The notes under the pieces were generated by a model. The model was not told where the DNA came from, did not search any database, and saw only the letters and a list, made by a program, of their open reading frames with translations. 64,000 nucleotides of DNA, from NCBI RefSeq assembly GCF_039655865.1, contig NZ_JBBYXL010000013.1:62001-126000 (forward strand), in the 5' to 3' direction. This document shows positions 16,177-24,716 of this stretch, in pieces. The DNA is from Prosthecobacter sp. SYSU 5D2. GTDB lineage: Bacteria > Verrucomicrobiota > Verrucomicrobiia > Verrucomicrobiales > Verrucomicrobiaceae. The position numbers and the translations under genes were made by a program. Position 1 is the stretch's first letter. Each line of letters begins with the position of its first letter.

Positions 16177-17139
16177 ATGCCGCCCGAAGAAACCGCCAAA
16201 GAGCCCCAACCGCAAGCGCCACGTCGGCGGAATACGGGGCTGCATGGAGCATTTTGGACGAATGTGCTGTTGAAAATCCTGCGTTTCCTGCCGGTCTGGC
16301 TTTGCCTGCTCCTGAACAGCTTGGTGGTGGCGGTCATCTACTGCCTGGCCGGGCCCCAGCGCCGGGCCGTGCTGGAAAATCTGCGCGGCCTGCGCCCGGA
16401 CTTTGGCCCAGTGCGGCGCTGGTTTGCAGGCTACCAGATCTTCCTCCAGTTTGCCCTGACCTATCTGGACCGCCTGTGGCACATGCACTTCAAGCGGGAA
16501 GTGACCTGGGACATTCCGGACCTGGCGCATTTCGAAAAAATGCGCGCGCATCCGGGGGGAGTCCTTGTTTTCACCATTCACAGTGGCAATTACGACATTG
16601 GAGCCACTCTGTTCGCCCAAAAGTTTGGCCGCACCCTCCACATGGTCCGCGTGCCGGAGCAAACCGATGAATTGCAGGAGCTGCGCGCCGCCGAGCTGAA
16701 GCGGGTGGAAAAGGAAAATCCGCACCTTCGTGTGCATTACAATGAAGTGGACAGCCACCTGGGCCTGGAGCTGTGCCGCATCCTGATGGCCGGCGAGGCC
16801 GTGGCCGTGCAAGGGGACCGCGTGGTAACAGGTGTCTCCCCCATCGAAATGGAGGATGAAGGCGTGACCTTCAAAATCCCGCGCGGCCCCCTGGTCCTGG
16901 CGGAAATCTCCCGCGTGCCCTGCTATCCCATCATCCTCCAGCGTCTGGGCACGCTGAAGTACCGCATCGTCTGCGGCCCGTGCTTTTACGATGGCAAAAC
17001 GAAGATGCGTGCCGATGACCTGGGCAAGATCTGGCTGCCCATCATGCACCGCTTTGTCCACGAGCACTGGGACCAGTGGTTCGTCTTTGAATCCTTGGTG
17101 AAAAAAAGCGCTCCTCAGGACGAGCCTGAGGAGCGCTAA
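16177..17139 (+). CDS. LpxL/HtrB-like lysophospholipid acyltransferase
   Basis: A 320-residue membrane-associated acyltransferase. An N-terminal hydrophobic segment, VLLKILRFLPVWLCLLLNSLVVAVIYCLAG, anchors it. The catalytic HX4D motif is seen as HSGNYD in VFTIHSGNYDIG. The middle holds AVQGDRV and IPRGPLVLAEISRVPCYPII, and the C-terminus ends HEHWDQWFVFE, all typical of lipid A late acyltransferases and aryl-polyene lipid acyltransferases. It transfers an acyl chain to a glycolipid or lysolipid at the inner membrane. The ATG at 16177 (MPPEETAKEP) was chosen because longer versions overlap the divergent flavoprotein gene. The last eight codons double as the hairpin of a terminator read on the other strand. 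Confidence 0.85.
   Translation: MPPEETAKEPQPQAPRRRNTGLHGAFWTNVLLKILRFLPVWLCLLLNSLVVAVIYCLAGPQRRAVLENLRGLRPDFGPVRRWFAGYQIFLQFALTYLDRLWHMHFKREVTWDIPDLAHFEKMRAHPGGVLVFTIHSGNYDIGATLFAQKFGRTLHMVRVPEQTDELQELRAAELKRVEKENPHLRVHYNEVDSHLGLELCRILMAGEAVAVQGDRVVTGVSPIEMEDEGVTFKIPRGPLVLAEISRVPCYPIILQRLGTLKYRIVCGPCFYDGKTKMRADDLGKIWLPIMHRFVHEHWDQWFVFESLVKKSAPQDEPEER
17101..17136 (-). terminator. Rho-independent terminator of lysA, embedded in the opposing gene
   Basis: A perfect 12-base stem GCGCTCCTCAGG/CCTGAGGAGCGC (17108-17119 and 17125-17136) has a five-base loop. On the minus strand it is followed by seven T residues (A7 at 17101-17107). It lies 25 bases beyond the lysA stop and inside the acyltransferase 3' coding end. 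The plus strand has no T tract after it. Confidence 0.8.
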
Positions 17140-17161
17140 GGGGAACAAACTAAACGCGGAA

Positions 17162-18454
17162 TCAGGCAATGTGCTCGCCCTTCAGCACATCATCCAGCGT
17201 CTGGCGCTCGCGCACCACCGTCGCCTTGTCGCCATCCACAAGGATCTCCGCAGGCATGGGCCGGGTGTTGTAATTGGAGGCCATGGTGAAGCCATAAGCT
17301 CCCGCGCTGAGAACGGCGAGGTAATCGCCCTCGTTCACCAGAGGGATGTCGCGGTTCTGCGCCAGGAAGTCCCCGGTCTCGCAGATGGGGCCGACGACGT
17401 CCACTTTTTCCACTTCATCCGTGATGGGCTGTTTCACCGGAGTGATGAGGTGCCAGCCTTCATACAGAGTGGGGCGGATAAGGTCGTTCATGCCGGCATC
17501 CACGATCTTGAAGGTCTTGGCAGCCCCGCGCTTCTCATAAAGCACCTTGGTGAGCATCACGCCGGCATTGCCGACCATGTAACGGCCCGGCTCGCACAGG
17601 ATGCGCAGGCCCAGAGGGGCCAGGTGGGGCACCACCGCCTCGGCATAAGCCTGGACGGTGAGCGGATGGACCTCGCTGTTTTGCTGCCACCAGGAGGCAT
17701 CACCAGATTCCAGGCTCTGCTTGTAATTGATGCCGATGCCGCCGCCGATGCTGAAAAACTGGATGCCGTGCTTGTCCTTCACTTCCTGGACCAGGGGCAC
17801 GACTTTCTTCACCGCCTCCACAAACGGATCCACGCTGGTCAGCTGCGAGCCGATGTGCATCTGCAGACCCTTGATCTGGAGATTGGGCATCTCGGCGGCC
17901 ACGCGGCCATAGACCTCGAGGATGTTTTCAAACTCGATGCCAAATTTGTTCTCGCTCTTGCCCGTGGTGATTTTGGCGTGCGTTTTCGCATCCACATTCG
18001 GGTTTACGCGCACGGCCACCGGGGCCTTTTTACCGATCTCTCCGGCCACCTGGTTGATGTAGCGCAGCTCCGCCTCGGACTCGGCATTGATGCAATAGAT
18101 GCCCTGCTCCAAGGCATAGACGATCTCGTCGCGGGTCTTGCCCACACCGGCGAAGGTGCACTTGCGGGGATCGCCACCGGCCTTGATGACGCGGTAAAGC
18201 TCGCCTGCAGAGACGATGTCAAAACCGCCGCCCAGTTTGGCGATGGTGCTGAGGATGGAGAGGTTGGAATTGGCCTTCACCGCATAGCAGATGAGGTGGT
18301 CCAGGGGGGCCAGGGCCGCATCCAGGCGGGTGAAGTGGTCGGTGACCGTGGCCTTGGAATACACGTACAGGGGCGTGCCGTGCTTTTCAGCCAGGGATTG
18401 AAGGGAGACATTTTCGGCGAACAACTCGCCCTGAGTATAACGGAAGCTGTGCAT
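17162..18454 (-). CDS. lysA: Diaminopimelate decarboxylase
   Basis: A 430-residue PLP enzyme that converts meso-diaminopimelate to L-lysine, the last step of lysine synthesis, in the cytoplasm. The PLP lysine is K60 in CYAVKANSN. GGGFDIVSAGEL, FAGVGKTRDEI, RVNPNVDAKTHAKITTGKSENKFG and LQMHIGSQ follow. A GGGIGINY loop binds the phosphate, and CEPGRYMV, CETGDF and AGAYGFTMASNYN complete the site across the dimer. Length is normal for LysA (about 415-435). It stands alone, followed by a strong intrinsic terminator shared in space with the convergent acyltransferase gene. No lysine riboswitch could be recognised in the 120 bases before it. Confidence 0.97.
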   Translation of the reverse strand: MHSFRYTQGELFAENVSLQSLAEKHGTPLYVYSKATVTDHFTRLDAALAPLDHLICYAVKANSNLSILSTIAKLGGGFDIVSAGELYRVIKAGGDPRKCTFAGVGKTRDEIVYALEQGIYCINAESEAELRYINQVAGEIGKKAPVAVRVNPNVDAKTHAKITTGKSENKFGIEFENILEVYGRVAAEMPNLQIKGLQMHIGSQLTSVDPFVEAVKKVVPLVQEVKDKHGIQFFSIGGGIGINYKQSLESGDASWWQQNSEVHPLTVQAYAEAVVPHLAPLGLRILCEPGRYMVGNAGVMLTKVLYEKRGAAKTFKIVDAGMNDLIRPTLYEGWHLITPVKQPITDEVEKVDVVGPICETGDFLAQNRDIPLVNEGDYLAVLSAGAYGFTMASNYNTRPMPAEILVDGDKATVVRERQTLDDVLKGEHIA

Positions 18455-18574
18455 ATGCGGGCCGGGTAGATAGGCGGAAATGTGACATGCGCAACCGCTC
18501 CCGCATGCCGCGTGCGGAGTATCTGCTGAAACTTCTTCCTTGGATTCTGCCGCTTCATCCGTTGTGATGAGGTC

Positions 18575-19402
18575 ATGCGCTGTCTTTTTCTGCTTCTCCC
18601 CTTTCTAGCCACCCTGCCCTGTTCCCTGGCTGCGGCCCCTGCCACCGCTGCGGATATCAAACCGGGGGTGCGCAGCACCATCACCTTCCAGGGCTCCATC
18701 CCGCAGAACAGTGATGAGCAGTACAAGATGCGCCTGTCGTATCCGGATGTGCCCAGGCCGTATGATCTGAGCCGGGAGACCTTCGAGATTCTGGTGCCCA
18801 AAGGCTACAAAGACAGCGATCCGCACGGGCTTTTCATCTGGATCAGCCCGGGCAACAAACCCAACCTGAACCCGGAATGGGAAAAGGTGCTGGCGGATGA
18901 GAAGCTGATCTTCATCGGCGCGGTGAATTCCGGCAACAGCCGGGAGACGCCGGACCGCATACGCCTGGCCGTGGAGGCCAACCACCACCTGCGCCAGATG
19001 TATAAAGTGAACCCGGACCGGGTGTATGTCAGCGGCCACTCCGGCGGCGCACGGGTGGCCTCAATGATCGGGGTGGCCTATGCCGACATGTTCACCGGCG
19101 CAGCCTGCTTCATGGGGGTGAATTTTTTCCGCGCCACCGAGGGGAAGGACGGGGAGATCTACGACATGCGTTATTTCCCCCACCCGGAGATCGCCGTGAT
19201 CGCCCAGCAGCACAACCGCTTTGCCCTCATCACCGGCGACAAGGACTCGAACCTGGACAATACCCTGGCCGTGTATGAGCAGGGTTTTAAGGCCAACCAG
19301 TTTCAAGGAGCCAAGCTTTTCCAAATCCCCGGCCAGGGCCACGGTGCCCCCGATGCCAAATGGCTGGAGAAGGTGATCCGGTTTTTGGACACCGGGAAGT
19401 GA
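18575..19402 (+). CDS. Secreted alpha/beta-hydrolase esterase (PHB-depolymerase/feruloyl-esterase-like)
   Basis: A 275-residue protein with a signal peptide of about 20-25 residues (CLFLLLPFLATLPCSLAAAPA). The fold is alpha/beta hydrolase: ETFEILVPKGYKDSDPHGLFIWISPGN forms the early strands. The nucleophile elbow GHSGG is in VYVSGHSGGARVASM, at about residue 150. LITGDKDSN probably carries the acid, and the histidine is in IPGQGHGAPD. The triad is therefore complete. Related esterases remove acyl or feruloyl groups from polysaccharides or depolymerise polyesters. The substrate is not known. It is divergent from lysA by 120 bases and is followed by a palindromic repeat copy. Confidence 0.82.
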   Translation: MRCLFLLLPFLATLPCSLAAAPATAADIKPGVRSTITFQGSIPQNSDEQYKMRLSYPDVPRPYDLSRETFEILVPKGYKDSDPHGLFIWISPGNKPNLNPEWEKVLADEKLIFIGAVNSGNSRETPDRIRLAVEANHHLRQMYKVNPDRVYVSGHSGGARVASMIGVAYADMFTGAACFMGVNFFRATEGKDGEIYDMRYFPHPEIAVIAQQHNRFALITGDKDSNLDNTLAVYEQGFKANQFQGAKLFQIPGQGHGAPDAKWLEKVIRFLDTGK

Positions 19403-19460
19403 AGGGGGAGGGAGGAAAGATATTAGTGGTTTTTAAAGGTTCCTGAGATTGAGGCTCCTG

Positions 19461-19488
19461 CATGCCGACGGGTCGTCGGAGCTCCATG
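19461..19488. repeat. Palindromic GCCGACGG-type repeat, copy 1
   Basis: Core GCCGACGGGTCGTCGG followed by AGCTCCATG. The core is a near-perfect dyad (CCGACG..CGTCGG). A second copy in the same orientation lies at 20833-20859, so the two bracket the AlkC-like gene. Confidence 0.7.
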
Positions 19489-19507
19489 TTATCGTCGGTG
19501 CTCGAAG

Positions 19508-20611
19508 TTACTTGGCGAGGTGGAAGGCGCTTTGGGCCATGTTTTGGCCGTTGATGAGGAGATCCACGGCGTGATGGCCGGGGTGGTGGAGGCGGGTGGT
19601 AAAGTCTTTGAGGGTCTGCTGGCGGGTGAGGGTGACAGTCTCGCCAGAGGCGAGGGTGAGCTCTTTCCATTTGAAGACTTTGGCGGAGGTGCTGCCGCTT
19701 TTTTTGACGTAGTGGAGGGCGTAGTCCACGACGAGGCGCTGGGAGGCGGAGGAGGCAGACTGGAGGTGAAGGGTGAGGGTGATTTTTTGACCTAACTGAA
19801 TGTTGTCAGGCGTGATGGTGAAGCGGGGGATTTTGACCTCGGCTTTGCCGCTGGCGCCGATGAGGGTGAGGGCGGTGGAATCGCCCTTTTTGATGAGGGT
19901 GCGGAGGGCATGCCGGGCGATCCAGGTGGTGTGGGGGCTGGCGGCGAGGGGCCATCCCTGGAGGAGATCGAGCACCCAGGCGGGGTGGTCTTTGGTGATG
20001 TCGTTGAGGTGGTTGGCGACGGATTTGCGGACGTAGAGGCTCGGGTCGGCGCGGAGGTTCTCCAAAATGGGAAGGACAGGGGAGGGATCGGCGATGAGGG
20101 CATCGAGCCGGAAGGACCAGGGGAGGCGGGGGCGGCATCCCTCACTGGCGAGGCGGCGAACGTGGTCGTTTTCATCGCGGGACCAGGTCTCCATGACGGA
20201 GAGGGTGCGGGGAAGGTCCTGGCGGAGGAAGGGACGGATGGCGAACTCGGCGGAGCTGAAGGGGGTGAAAAACTTGAGCGCGGCGAGGGAGAGGTCAAAG
20301 TGCTGGAGGCCGTATTGAGCGACGTAATCCGGGAGGACGAGGCCGACGAAGTTGTGATTGATGCGGGGGGCGAGGGCGCGGAGGATTTTAAGCGCGGCGG
20401 GGTAACTGGCGGGTAGGGTGGCGTGGAGGCTCTCCGTGGTGCGGCGGAGGCGCTGCATAAGGGAGAGTGAATCGAGGTCCGCGAGGGCGAGCCGGAGGAA
20501 GTGCTTGGAGTCGAAAGCGGGGTGGAGAGCGGCGACCTCATGGGCGATGTGACGGAGGCGGGGGGCATCGAACCAGTCTTTGAGGGAGGGGGCGGGATCG
20601 GGGTCTGGCAT
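19508..20611 (-). CDS. AlkC-like DNA alkylation repair glycosylase with C-terminal Ig-like domain
   Basis: A 367-residue protein. Residues 1 to about 240 form a HEAT-like repeat solenoid of the AlkC/AlkD superfamily: DWFDAPRLRHIAHEVAALHP, LALADLDSLSLMQRLRR, YVAQYGLQHFDLSL, EFAIRPFL, WSRDENDHVRRLASEG, and SLYVRKSVANHLNDITKDHP. Residues from about 270 form an Ig-like beta domain (ITPDNIQLGQKITLTLHLQ, GHHAVDLLINGQ), as known for AlkC subtypes. These enzymes remove 3-methylcytosine and 3-methyladenine from DNA. The start at 20611 removes a Pro-rich, unlikely 47-residue leader present if an earlier start is used. The gene is flanked on both sides by copies of a palindromic repeat. Confidence 0.85.
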   Translation of the reverse strand: MPDPDPAPSLKDWFDAPRLRHIAHEVAALHPAFDSKHFLRLALADLDSLSLMQRLRRTTESLHATLPASYPAALKILRALAPRINHNFVGLVLPDYVAQYGLQHFDLSLAALKFFTPFSSAEFAIRPFLRQDLPRTLSVMETWSRDENDHVRRLASEGCRPRLPWSFRLDALIADPSPVLPILENLRADPSLYVRKSVANHLNDITKDHPAWVLDLLQGWPLAASPHTTWIARHALRTLIKKGDSTALTLIGASGKAEVKIPRFTITPDNIQLGQKITLTLHLQSASSASQRLVVDYALHYVKKSGSTSAKVFKWKELTLASGETVTLTRQQTLKDFTTRLHHPGHHAVDLLINGQNMAQSAFHLAK

Positions 20612-20777
20612 GGGGCTTGGAGCGGGGGGCAAGGAGGGTGCCGGGGTGGGAAGGATGGGAGCGGAGACTGGCGTGGGAAGGTGGTGGGTGCGGGGGCTGA
20701 AGATGAGGTAGGAGAGCATGGCTGCCCGCACTCTGCCAAAGGGGACTGACAACGGTGTGTCAGGAGAGAGGGAGGAA

Positions 20778-20795
20778 AATGACGAATGACAGAAA
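20778..20795. repeat. Intergenic ATGACGAATGAC micro-repeat fragment
   Basis: Words ATGACGA and ATGACAG lie head to tail in the gap between the AlkC-like and DUF4282 genes. They are the reverse complement of the TTCGTCATTC words seen inside the DUF1549/DUF1553 gene and resemble those in the ccoP-ccoQ gap. Confidence 0.5.
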
Positions 20796-20832
20796 ACGGT
20801 GAACCCTGAGAGCAGGTGTCTCTCTTGTTTTT

Positions 20833-20859
20833 ATGCCGACGGATCGTCGGCGCTCCATG
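20833..20859. repeat. Palindromic GCCGACGG-type repeat, copy 2
   Basis: Core GCCGACGGATCGTCGG, a near-perfect dyad, followed by CGCTCCATG. It has the same orientation and layout as copy 1 at 19461 and differs at two or three bases. It lies four bases from the stop of the DUF4282 gene and might act there as a hairpin. Confidence 0.7.
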
Positions 20860-20862
20860 GGC

Positions 20863-21204
20863 TCAGTCTTTGCGGATGTTTTCGGCGATCTGGAAGATAG
20901 CGAGGATGAGCTCCATGAGGACGCGGGCGGTGAGAACGTAGATGACGAAGGCGATGGGGCCGGTGAGCAAGGTGAACAGGCCGTAAAAGAGGCCGACGCT
21001 GAAGCCGCTGGCCATCCAGCCGAGGGCGGCGAGGGTGGCGGCGACGAGGCTGAGCGCGTAAAGGATGCGGATGAGACGCGGGGTGACGAAGCGCTGGAAG
21101 GAGAAGTCCAGGACGAGGTCCATGATGGCGCGGCCCTCCGTCCAGATGGAGGTCGCCGTGGGGATGTGGCCCGGAGGGAGTTTTTCTGGTGGGGGCACGC
21201 TCAT
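20863..21204 (-). CDS. DUF4282 domain membrane protein
   Basis: A 113-residue inner-membrane protein. The N-terminal 30 residues are Pro-rich and polar (PPPEKLPPGHIP). LDFSFQRFVTPRLIRILYALSLV then opens the DUF4282 domain. Two transmembrane helices are at about 43-66 and 70-98, followed by the conserved RVLMELILAIFQIAENIR. The domain is widespread in bacteria with no known function; it is often annotated as a small two-helix membrane protein with a conserved F-x-x-F-x-T-P/R start. The gene is alone between AlkC-like and mfd. Promoter signals were not clear in the 231-base gap to mfd. Confidence 0.8.
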   Translation of the reverse strand: MSVPPPEKLPPGHIPTATSIWTEGRAIMDLVLDFSFQRFVTPRLIRILYALSLVAATLAALGWMASGFSVGLFYGLFTLLTGPIAFVIYVLTARVLMELILAIFQIAENIRKD

Positions 21205-21246
21205 GGGAGAGGTAACGGGGATGGGGTGGGGATTTGTTCGGAGACA

Positions 21247-21277
21247 GTGTTCGGTTTGCAGTTTTCAGTGTTCGGAG
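21247..21277. repeat. Intergenic CAGTTTTCAGTGTTCGG micro-repeat
   Basis: A short direct repetition of GTTCGG and TTTTCAG words lies in the 231-base gap before mfd. The same CAGTTTTCAG words recur at 25424-25460. The rest of the gap is G-rich with no clear promoter or terminator. Confidence 0.5.
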
Positions 21278-21435
21278 TGGATTAAGAGGGTAAAAAGATT
21301 TTGGGGCAGAAAGATTTTTTCTTTTGTTTCTAACTGAGGGGAGGCGAAGGGCGGAGGAGTGTTTATGGGCTTTGACGGGTGGGGTTTGTGCGGCTTGTTG
21401 GTGGGGAGGGGCGTTTGTTATCTCTCTGATTTTTT

Positions 21436-24400
21436 GTGTCTGATCCCGGTCCGGTAAAAAAAGTGGCGCGCAAGGCGGTGCCGAAAAAACGCAAACCTGT
21501 CCCTCTTGCTGCCAAGGGGGAAAGGGGGGAGGTGCATGGGCTGGTGGAGGAGGTGCTACAGACGGGAGTGTTCGCCAAGAAGCTGAAGGGGCTGGGCGGG
21601 AAGAGTGAGGTGGTGCTGGACCATGTGACCCGAGAGGCGTGGGGCTTTGCGGTGGCGATGGTGATGGGCCATGTAGCTACGGCAATGCCCGGACGGCGGC
21701 TGTGGGTGCTGTGCCCGAATGTGAAGACGCAGGATGCGCTGCACTCGGAACTGATGGTGTGGGGCTGCCCGGCGCTGTATTTTCCCCGGCACAGTGCGCT
21801 GGATGTGGAGGCGCTGCCGGACCCGGAGAGCGTGGCGGAGCGGGTGTCTGTGCTGAGCCGGTGGCGGGAGCATGGGCCGGACTGTCCGCTGGCGCTGGTG
21901 CTGTGTGCGGAGAGCCTGGAGGAGACGGTGCCTGCGGCGAGGGAGATCGAGAACCAGCGGCGGACCCTGGAGGTGGGGGCGAAGGTGGATGTGGAGGCTT
22001 TCCTGGAGGAGCTGGACGGGGCGGGATATGAGCGGGTGCCGGTGGTGATGGAGCGCGGGCAGTTTGCGCGGCGCGGGGGCATTGTGGACTTTTTTTCCTG
22101 GCAGGCGGAGGAGCCGCTGAGGCTGGAGTTTTTCGATGACGAAATCGAATCCATCCGGGCCTTTGACATTCATCACCAGGCGTCCATCCGCCGCATGGAG
22201 CGGGCGGGAATCATCTTGCAGATCAGCGAGGCGGCGGCGGATGAGGGGAAGGTGGCGGACTATCTGCTGCCGGAGGATGTGGTGCTGGTGGTGGGCGGTG
22301 ATGAGTCACGGCCGTGCCAGGTACGCATTGTGGAAAATGCAGCGCCGGGGGAGCTGGTGGAGGACTATGGGACGGCGATTCATGAGAATCCGCTGGGGGT
22401 CTTTGATGCGTCGGACTTTGTGCTGCATGAGGCGCGGCGGAAGCAGTTTCAAATGCAAGTGAAGGAATGGCAGGGGATGGGGTGGCGGACGGTGGTGTTT
22501 TTCCACAATGAGGCGGAGCGGGAGCGGTTTGCGGAGCTGTCCGGGACGCTGGAGATGGAGCCGCCGGAAAGTATGTTAGGCCTGCTGTATCGTGGATTCA
22601 CGGTGCCTGCGGCGAAGCTGGCGGTGCTGACGGGGGCGGAGATCTTTGGCCGGCACCAGCACACGCGGCGGGTGCGGGGATCCAAGCTGGATGACCCGGA
22701 GACGCTGCGGAAGGCGCGGGATGTTTTGCGTGAGCTGCGCGATGGAGACCTGGTGGTGCATGCTGACCACGGGGTAGCGAAGTATGGGGGAGTGAGCACG
22801 CGCATTGCGCCCGGAGGAAGGCGTGAGGAGGTGCTGGTGCTGCACTATGCGGACCAGGCGAAGTTTTTTGTGCCGGTGGCTCAAGCGCACATGGTGACGC
22901 GGTATGTGGGCGTCGGCGGGAAAGCCCCTGCCCTGAGCAAGCTGGGTGGCGCGGCATGGCAAAAGACGCGGAAGAGCGCGGAGAAAAGTGTGGAGGAATT
23001 TGCGGCGAAGATGCTGACCATCAGCGCGGAGCGCCAGAGCGTGACGGGCTATGCCTTTGAACCGGATACGAAGTGGCAGGTGGAGTTTGAGAACTCATTT
23101 CTTTATCGCGAGACGCCGGACCAGTTGCGCTGTGTGGAGGACATCAAAGCGGACATGGAATCGCCCAAGGCGATGGACCGGCTGCTGTGTGCGGATGTGG
23201 GGTTTGGCAAAACGGAGGTGGCGATCCGGGCGGCATTCAAGGCGGTGATGGGAGGCAAGCAGGTGGCGATCCTGGTGCCGACAACGGTGCTGGCGCGGCA
23301 GCACTGGGTGAACATTCGTGAGCGGATGAGCGAGTTTCCCGTGACGGTGGAGATGCTGTGCCGGCTGACGCCGAAGAAGCATGAGAAGAAGATCATCCAG
23401 GGGGTACGTGAGGGGAATGTGGACATCGTGGTGGGGACGCACAGGGTGATCTCCAAGGATGTGCGGTTCAAAGACCTGGGGCTGGTGGTGATTGATGAAG
23501 AGCAGCGCTTCGGCGTGAAGCACAAGGAGCGGTTCAAGGAGATGTTCCGCTTTGTGGATGTGCTGACGCTGAGCGCCACGCCGATCCCGAGGACGCTGTA
23601 TCTGGCGCTGATGGGGATGCGGGACATGAGCACCATCGAGACGCCACCGCCTAACAAACAGGCTGTCCAGACGATGATCTGTCCGTATGATGAGCGGGTC
23701 ATCAAACAGGCGGTGGACATGGAGCTGGACCGGGGCGGGCAGATTTTCTTTTTGCACAACCGGGTGATGACGATCGAGAAGGTGGCGCAGCGCATCCGCG
23801 AGCTGTGCCCACGAGCAAAGGTGATCATCGGTCATGGGCAGATGGACGAGGAACTGCTGGAGGATGTGATGCACACCTTTGTGGACGGACGCGCGGATGT
23901 GCTGGTGTGCACGACGATCATCGAGAGTGGGGTGGACATCCCGAACGCAAACACGATCATCATTGACCGGGCAGACCGGTTTGGCCTGGCGGACCTGTAT
24001 CAGCTGCGTGGACGTGTGGGACGCGGCGGGCAGCAGGCGCATGCGTATCTGCTGCTGCCACGCGATGCGGTGACGGCGGGGGATGCGCGCAAGCGAGTTA
24101 ATGCAATCAAGCAGTACGCGGGTCTGGGCAGCGGGTTCAAGATCGCGCTGCGGGATCTGGAGATTCGTGGAGCTGGGAACCTGCTGGGCACGGAGCAGAG
24201 CGGGCACATCGCAGCGGTGGGATTTGACATGTACTGCCAGATGCTGAAGCAGGCAGTGAACAAGATGCAGGGGCGGCGCGTGGCGAGGCCGATCGAGGTG
24301 GCGCTGCGGGCGGATTTTCTGGTACAGACAGAAGCGCTGATGGTGCAGGCGGTGGAGGGGGCGACACCGGCGTTTTTACCGGGCACGTTCATTGAAGATA

Positions 24401-24714
24401 CTCGGACGCGGATCACGGCCTACCGCCAGCTTGGTGAGGTGATGACGCGGAAGGAGCTGGATGAACTGGAGAACCAGTGGCGCGACCAGTTTGGCGACAA
24501 GCTGCCTCATGCGGTAACAAATCTGCTGACATGTGCGGCAATCCGTCTGGCTGCTGCGCATGCGGGGATCAGCGATGTGGAAATCAAGGACCGCAAGCTG
24601 ATGCTGACACGCAATGGCAAGATGGTGATGCCGGATGGGAAATTTCCGAGGCTGATGGAGCGGACAGGACACCGGCAACTGGCGGAGGCGCTGGTGATGC
24701 TGCGGAGTTTGTGA
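21436..24714 (+). CDS. mfd: Transcription-repair coupling factor Mfd
   Basis: A 1092-residue ATP-dependent DNA translocase that releases stalled RNA polymerase and recruits UvrA. The N-terminal UvrB-like modules contain RGGIVDFFSWQAEEPLRLEF at about 210-230. The RNA polymerase interacting domain has GDLVVHADHGVAKYGG near 435. The translocase follows, with Walker A DVGFGKTE near 587, GTHRVISKD, DEEQRFGVKHKER, LSATPIPRTLY, TTIIESGVDIPNANTIII and QLRGRVGRG. The C-terminal UvrA-binding domain is present. The start is GTG at 21436 (gtg tct gat), giving a short Lys/Arg-rich leader; length is within the family range (about 1100-1180). Its stop lies two bases from that of the convergent SafE-type gene, with no hairpin between. 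Confidence 0.97.
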   Translation: MSDPGPVKKVARKAVPKKRKPVPLAAKGERGEVHGLVEEVLQTGVFAKKLKGLGGKSEVVLDHVTREAWGFAVAMVMGHVATAMPGRRLWVLCPNVKTQDALHSELMVWGCPALYFPRHSALDVEALPDPESVAERVSVLSRWREHGPDCPLALVLCAESLEETVPAAREIENQRRTLEVGAKVDVEAFLEELDGAGYERVPVVMERGQFARRGGIVDFFSWQAEEPLRLEFFDDEIESIRAFDIHHQASIRRMERAGIILQISEAAADEGKVADYLLPEDVVLVVGGDESRPCQVRIVENAAPGELVEDYGTAIHENPLGVFDASDFVLHEARRKQFQMQVKEWQGMGWRTVVFFHNEAERERFAELSGTLEMEPPESMLGLLYRGFTVPAAKLAVLTGAEIFGRHQHTRRVRGSKLDDPETLRKARDVLRELRDGDLVVHADHGVAKYGGVSTRIAPGGRREEVLVLHYADQAKFFVPVAQAHMVTRYVGVGGKAPALSKLGGAAWQKTRKSAEKSVEEFAAKMLTISAERQSVTGYAFEPDTKWQVEFENSFLYRETPDQLRCVEDIKADMESPKAMDRLLCADVGFGKTEVAIRAAFKAVMGGKQVAILVPTTVLARQHWVNIRERMSEFPVTVEMLCRLTPKKHEKKIIQGVREGNVDIVVGTHRVISKDVRFKDLGLVVIDEEQRFGVKHKERFKEMFRFVDVLTLSATPIPRTLYLALMGMRDMSTIETPPPNKQAVQTMICPYDERVIKQAVDMELDRGGQIFFLHNRVMTIEKVAQRIRELCPRAKVIIGHGQMDEELLEDVMHTFVDGRADVLVCTTIIESGVDIPNANTIIIDRADRFGLADLYQLRGRVGRGGQQAHAYLLLPRDAVTAGDARKRVNAIKQYAGLGSGFKIALRDLEIRGAGNLLGTEQSGHIAAVGFDMYCQMLKQAVNKMQGRRVARPIEVALRADFLVQTEALMVQAVEGATPAFLPGTFIEDTRTRITAYRQLGEVMTRKELDELENQWRDQFGDKLPHAVTNLLTCAAIRLAAAHAGISDVEIKDRKLMLTRNGKMVMPDGKFPRLMERTGHRQLAEALVMLRSL

Positions 24715-24716
24715 TT

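Noticed and set aside
17171-18469. A 432-codon plus-strand frame across lysA
   Set aside because: It lies opposite a textbook diaminopimelate decarboxylase. Long antisense frames are expected in GC-rich genes with biased third positions.
18455-18574. Possible lysine riboswitch before lysA
   Set aside because: The 120-base gap is too short and shows none of the conserved lysine-riboswitch helices or core bases.
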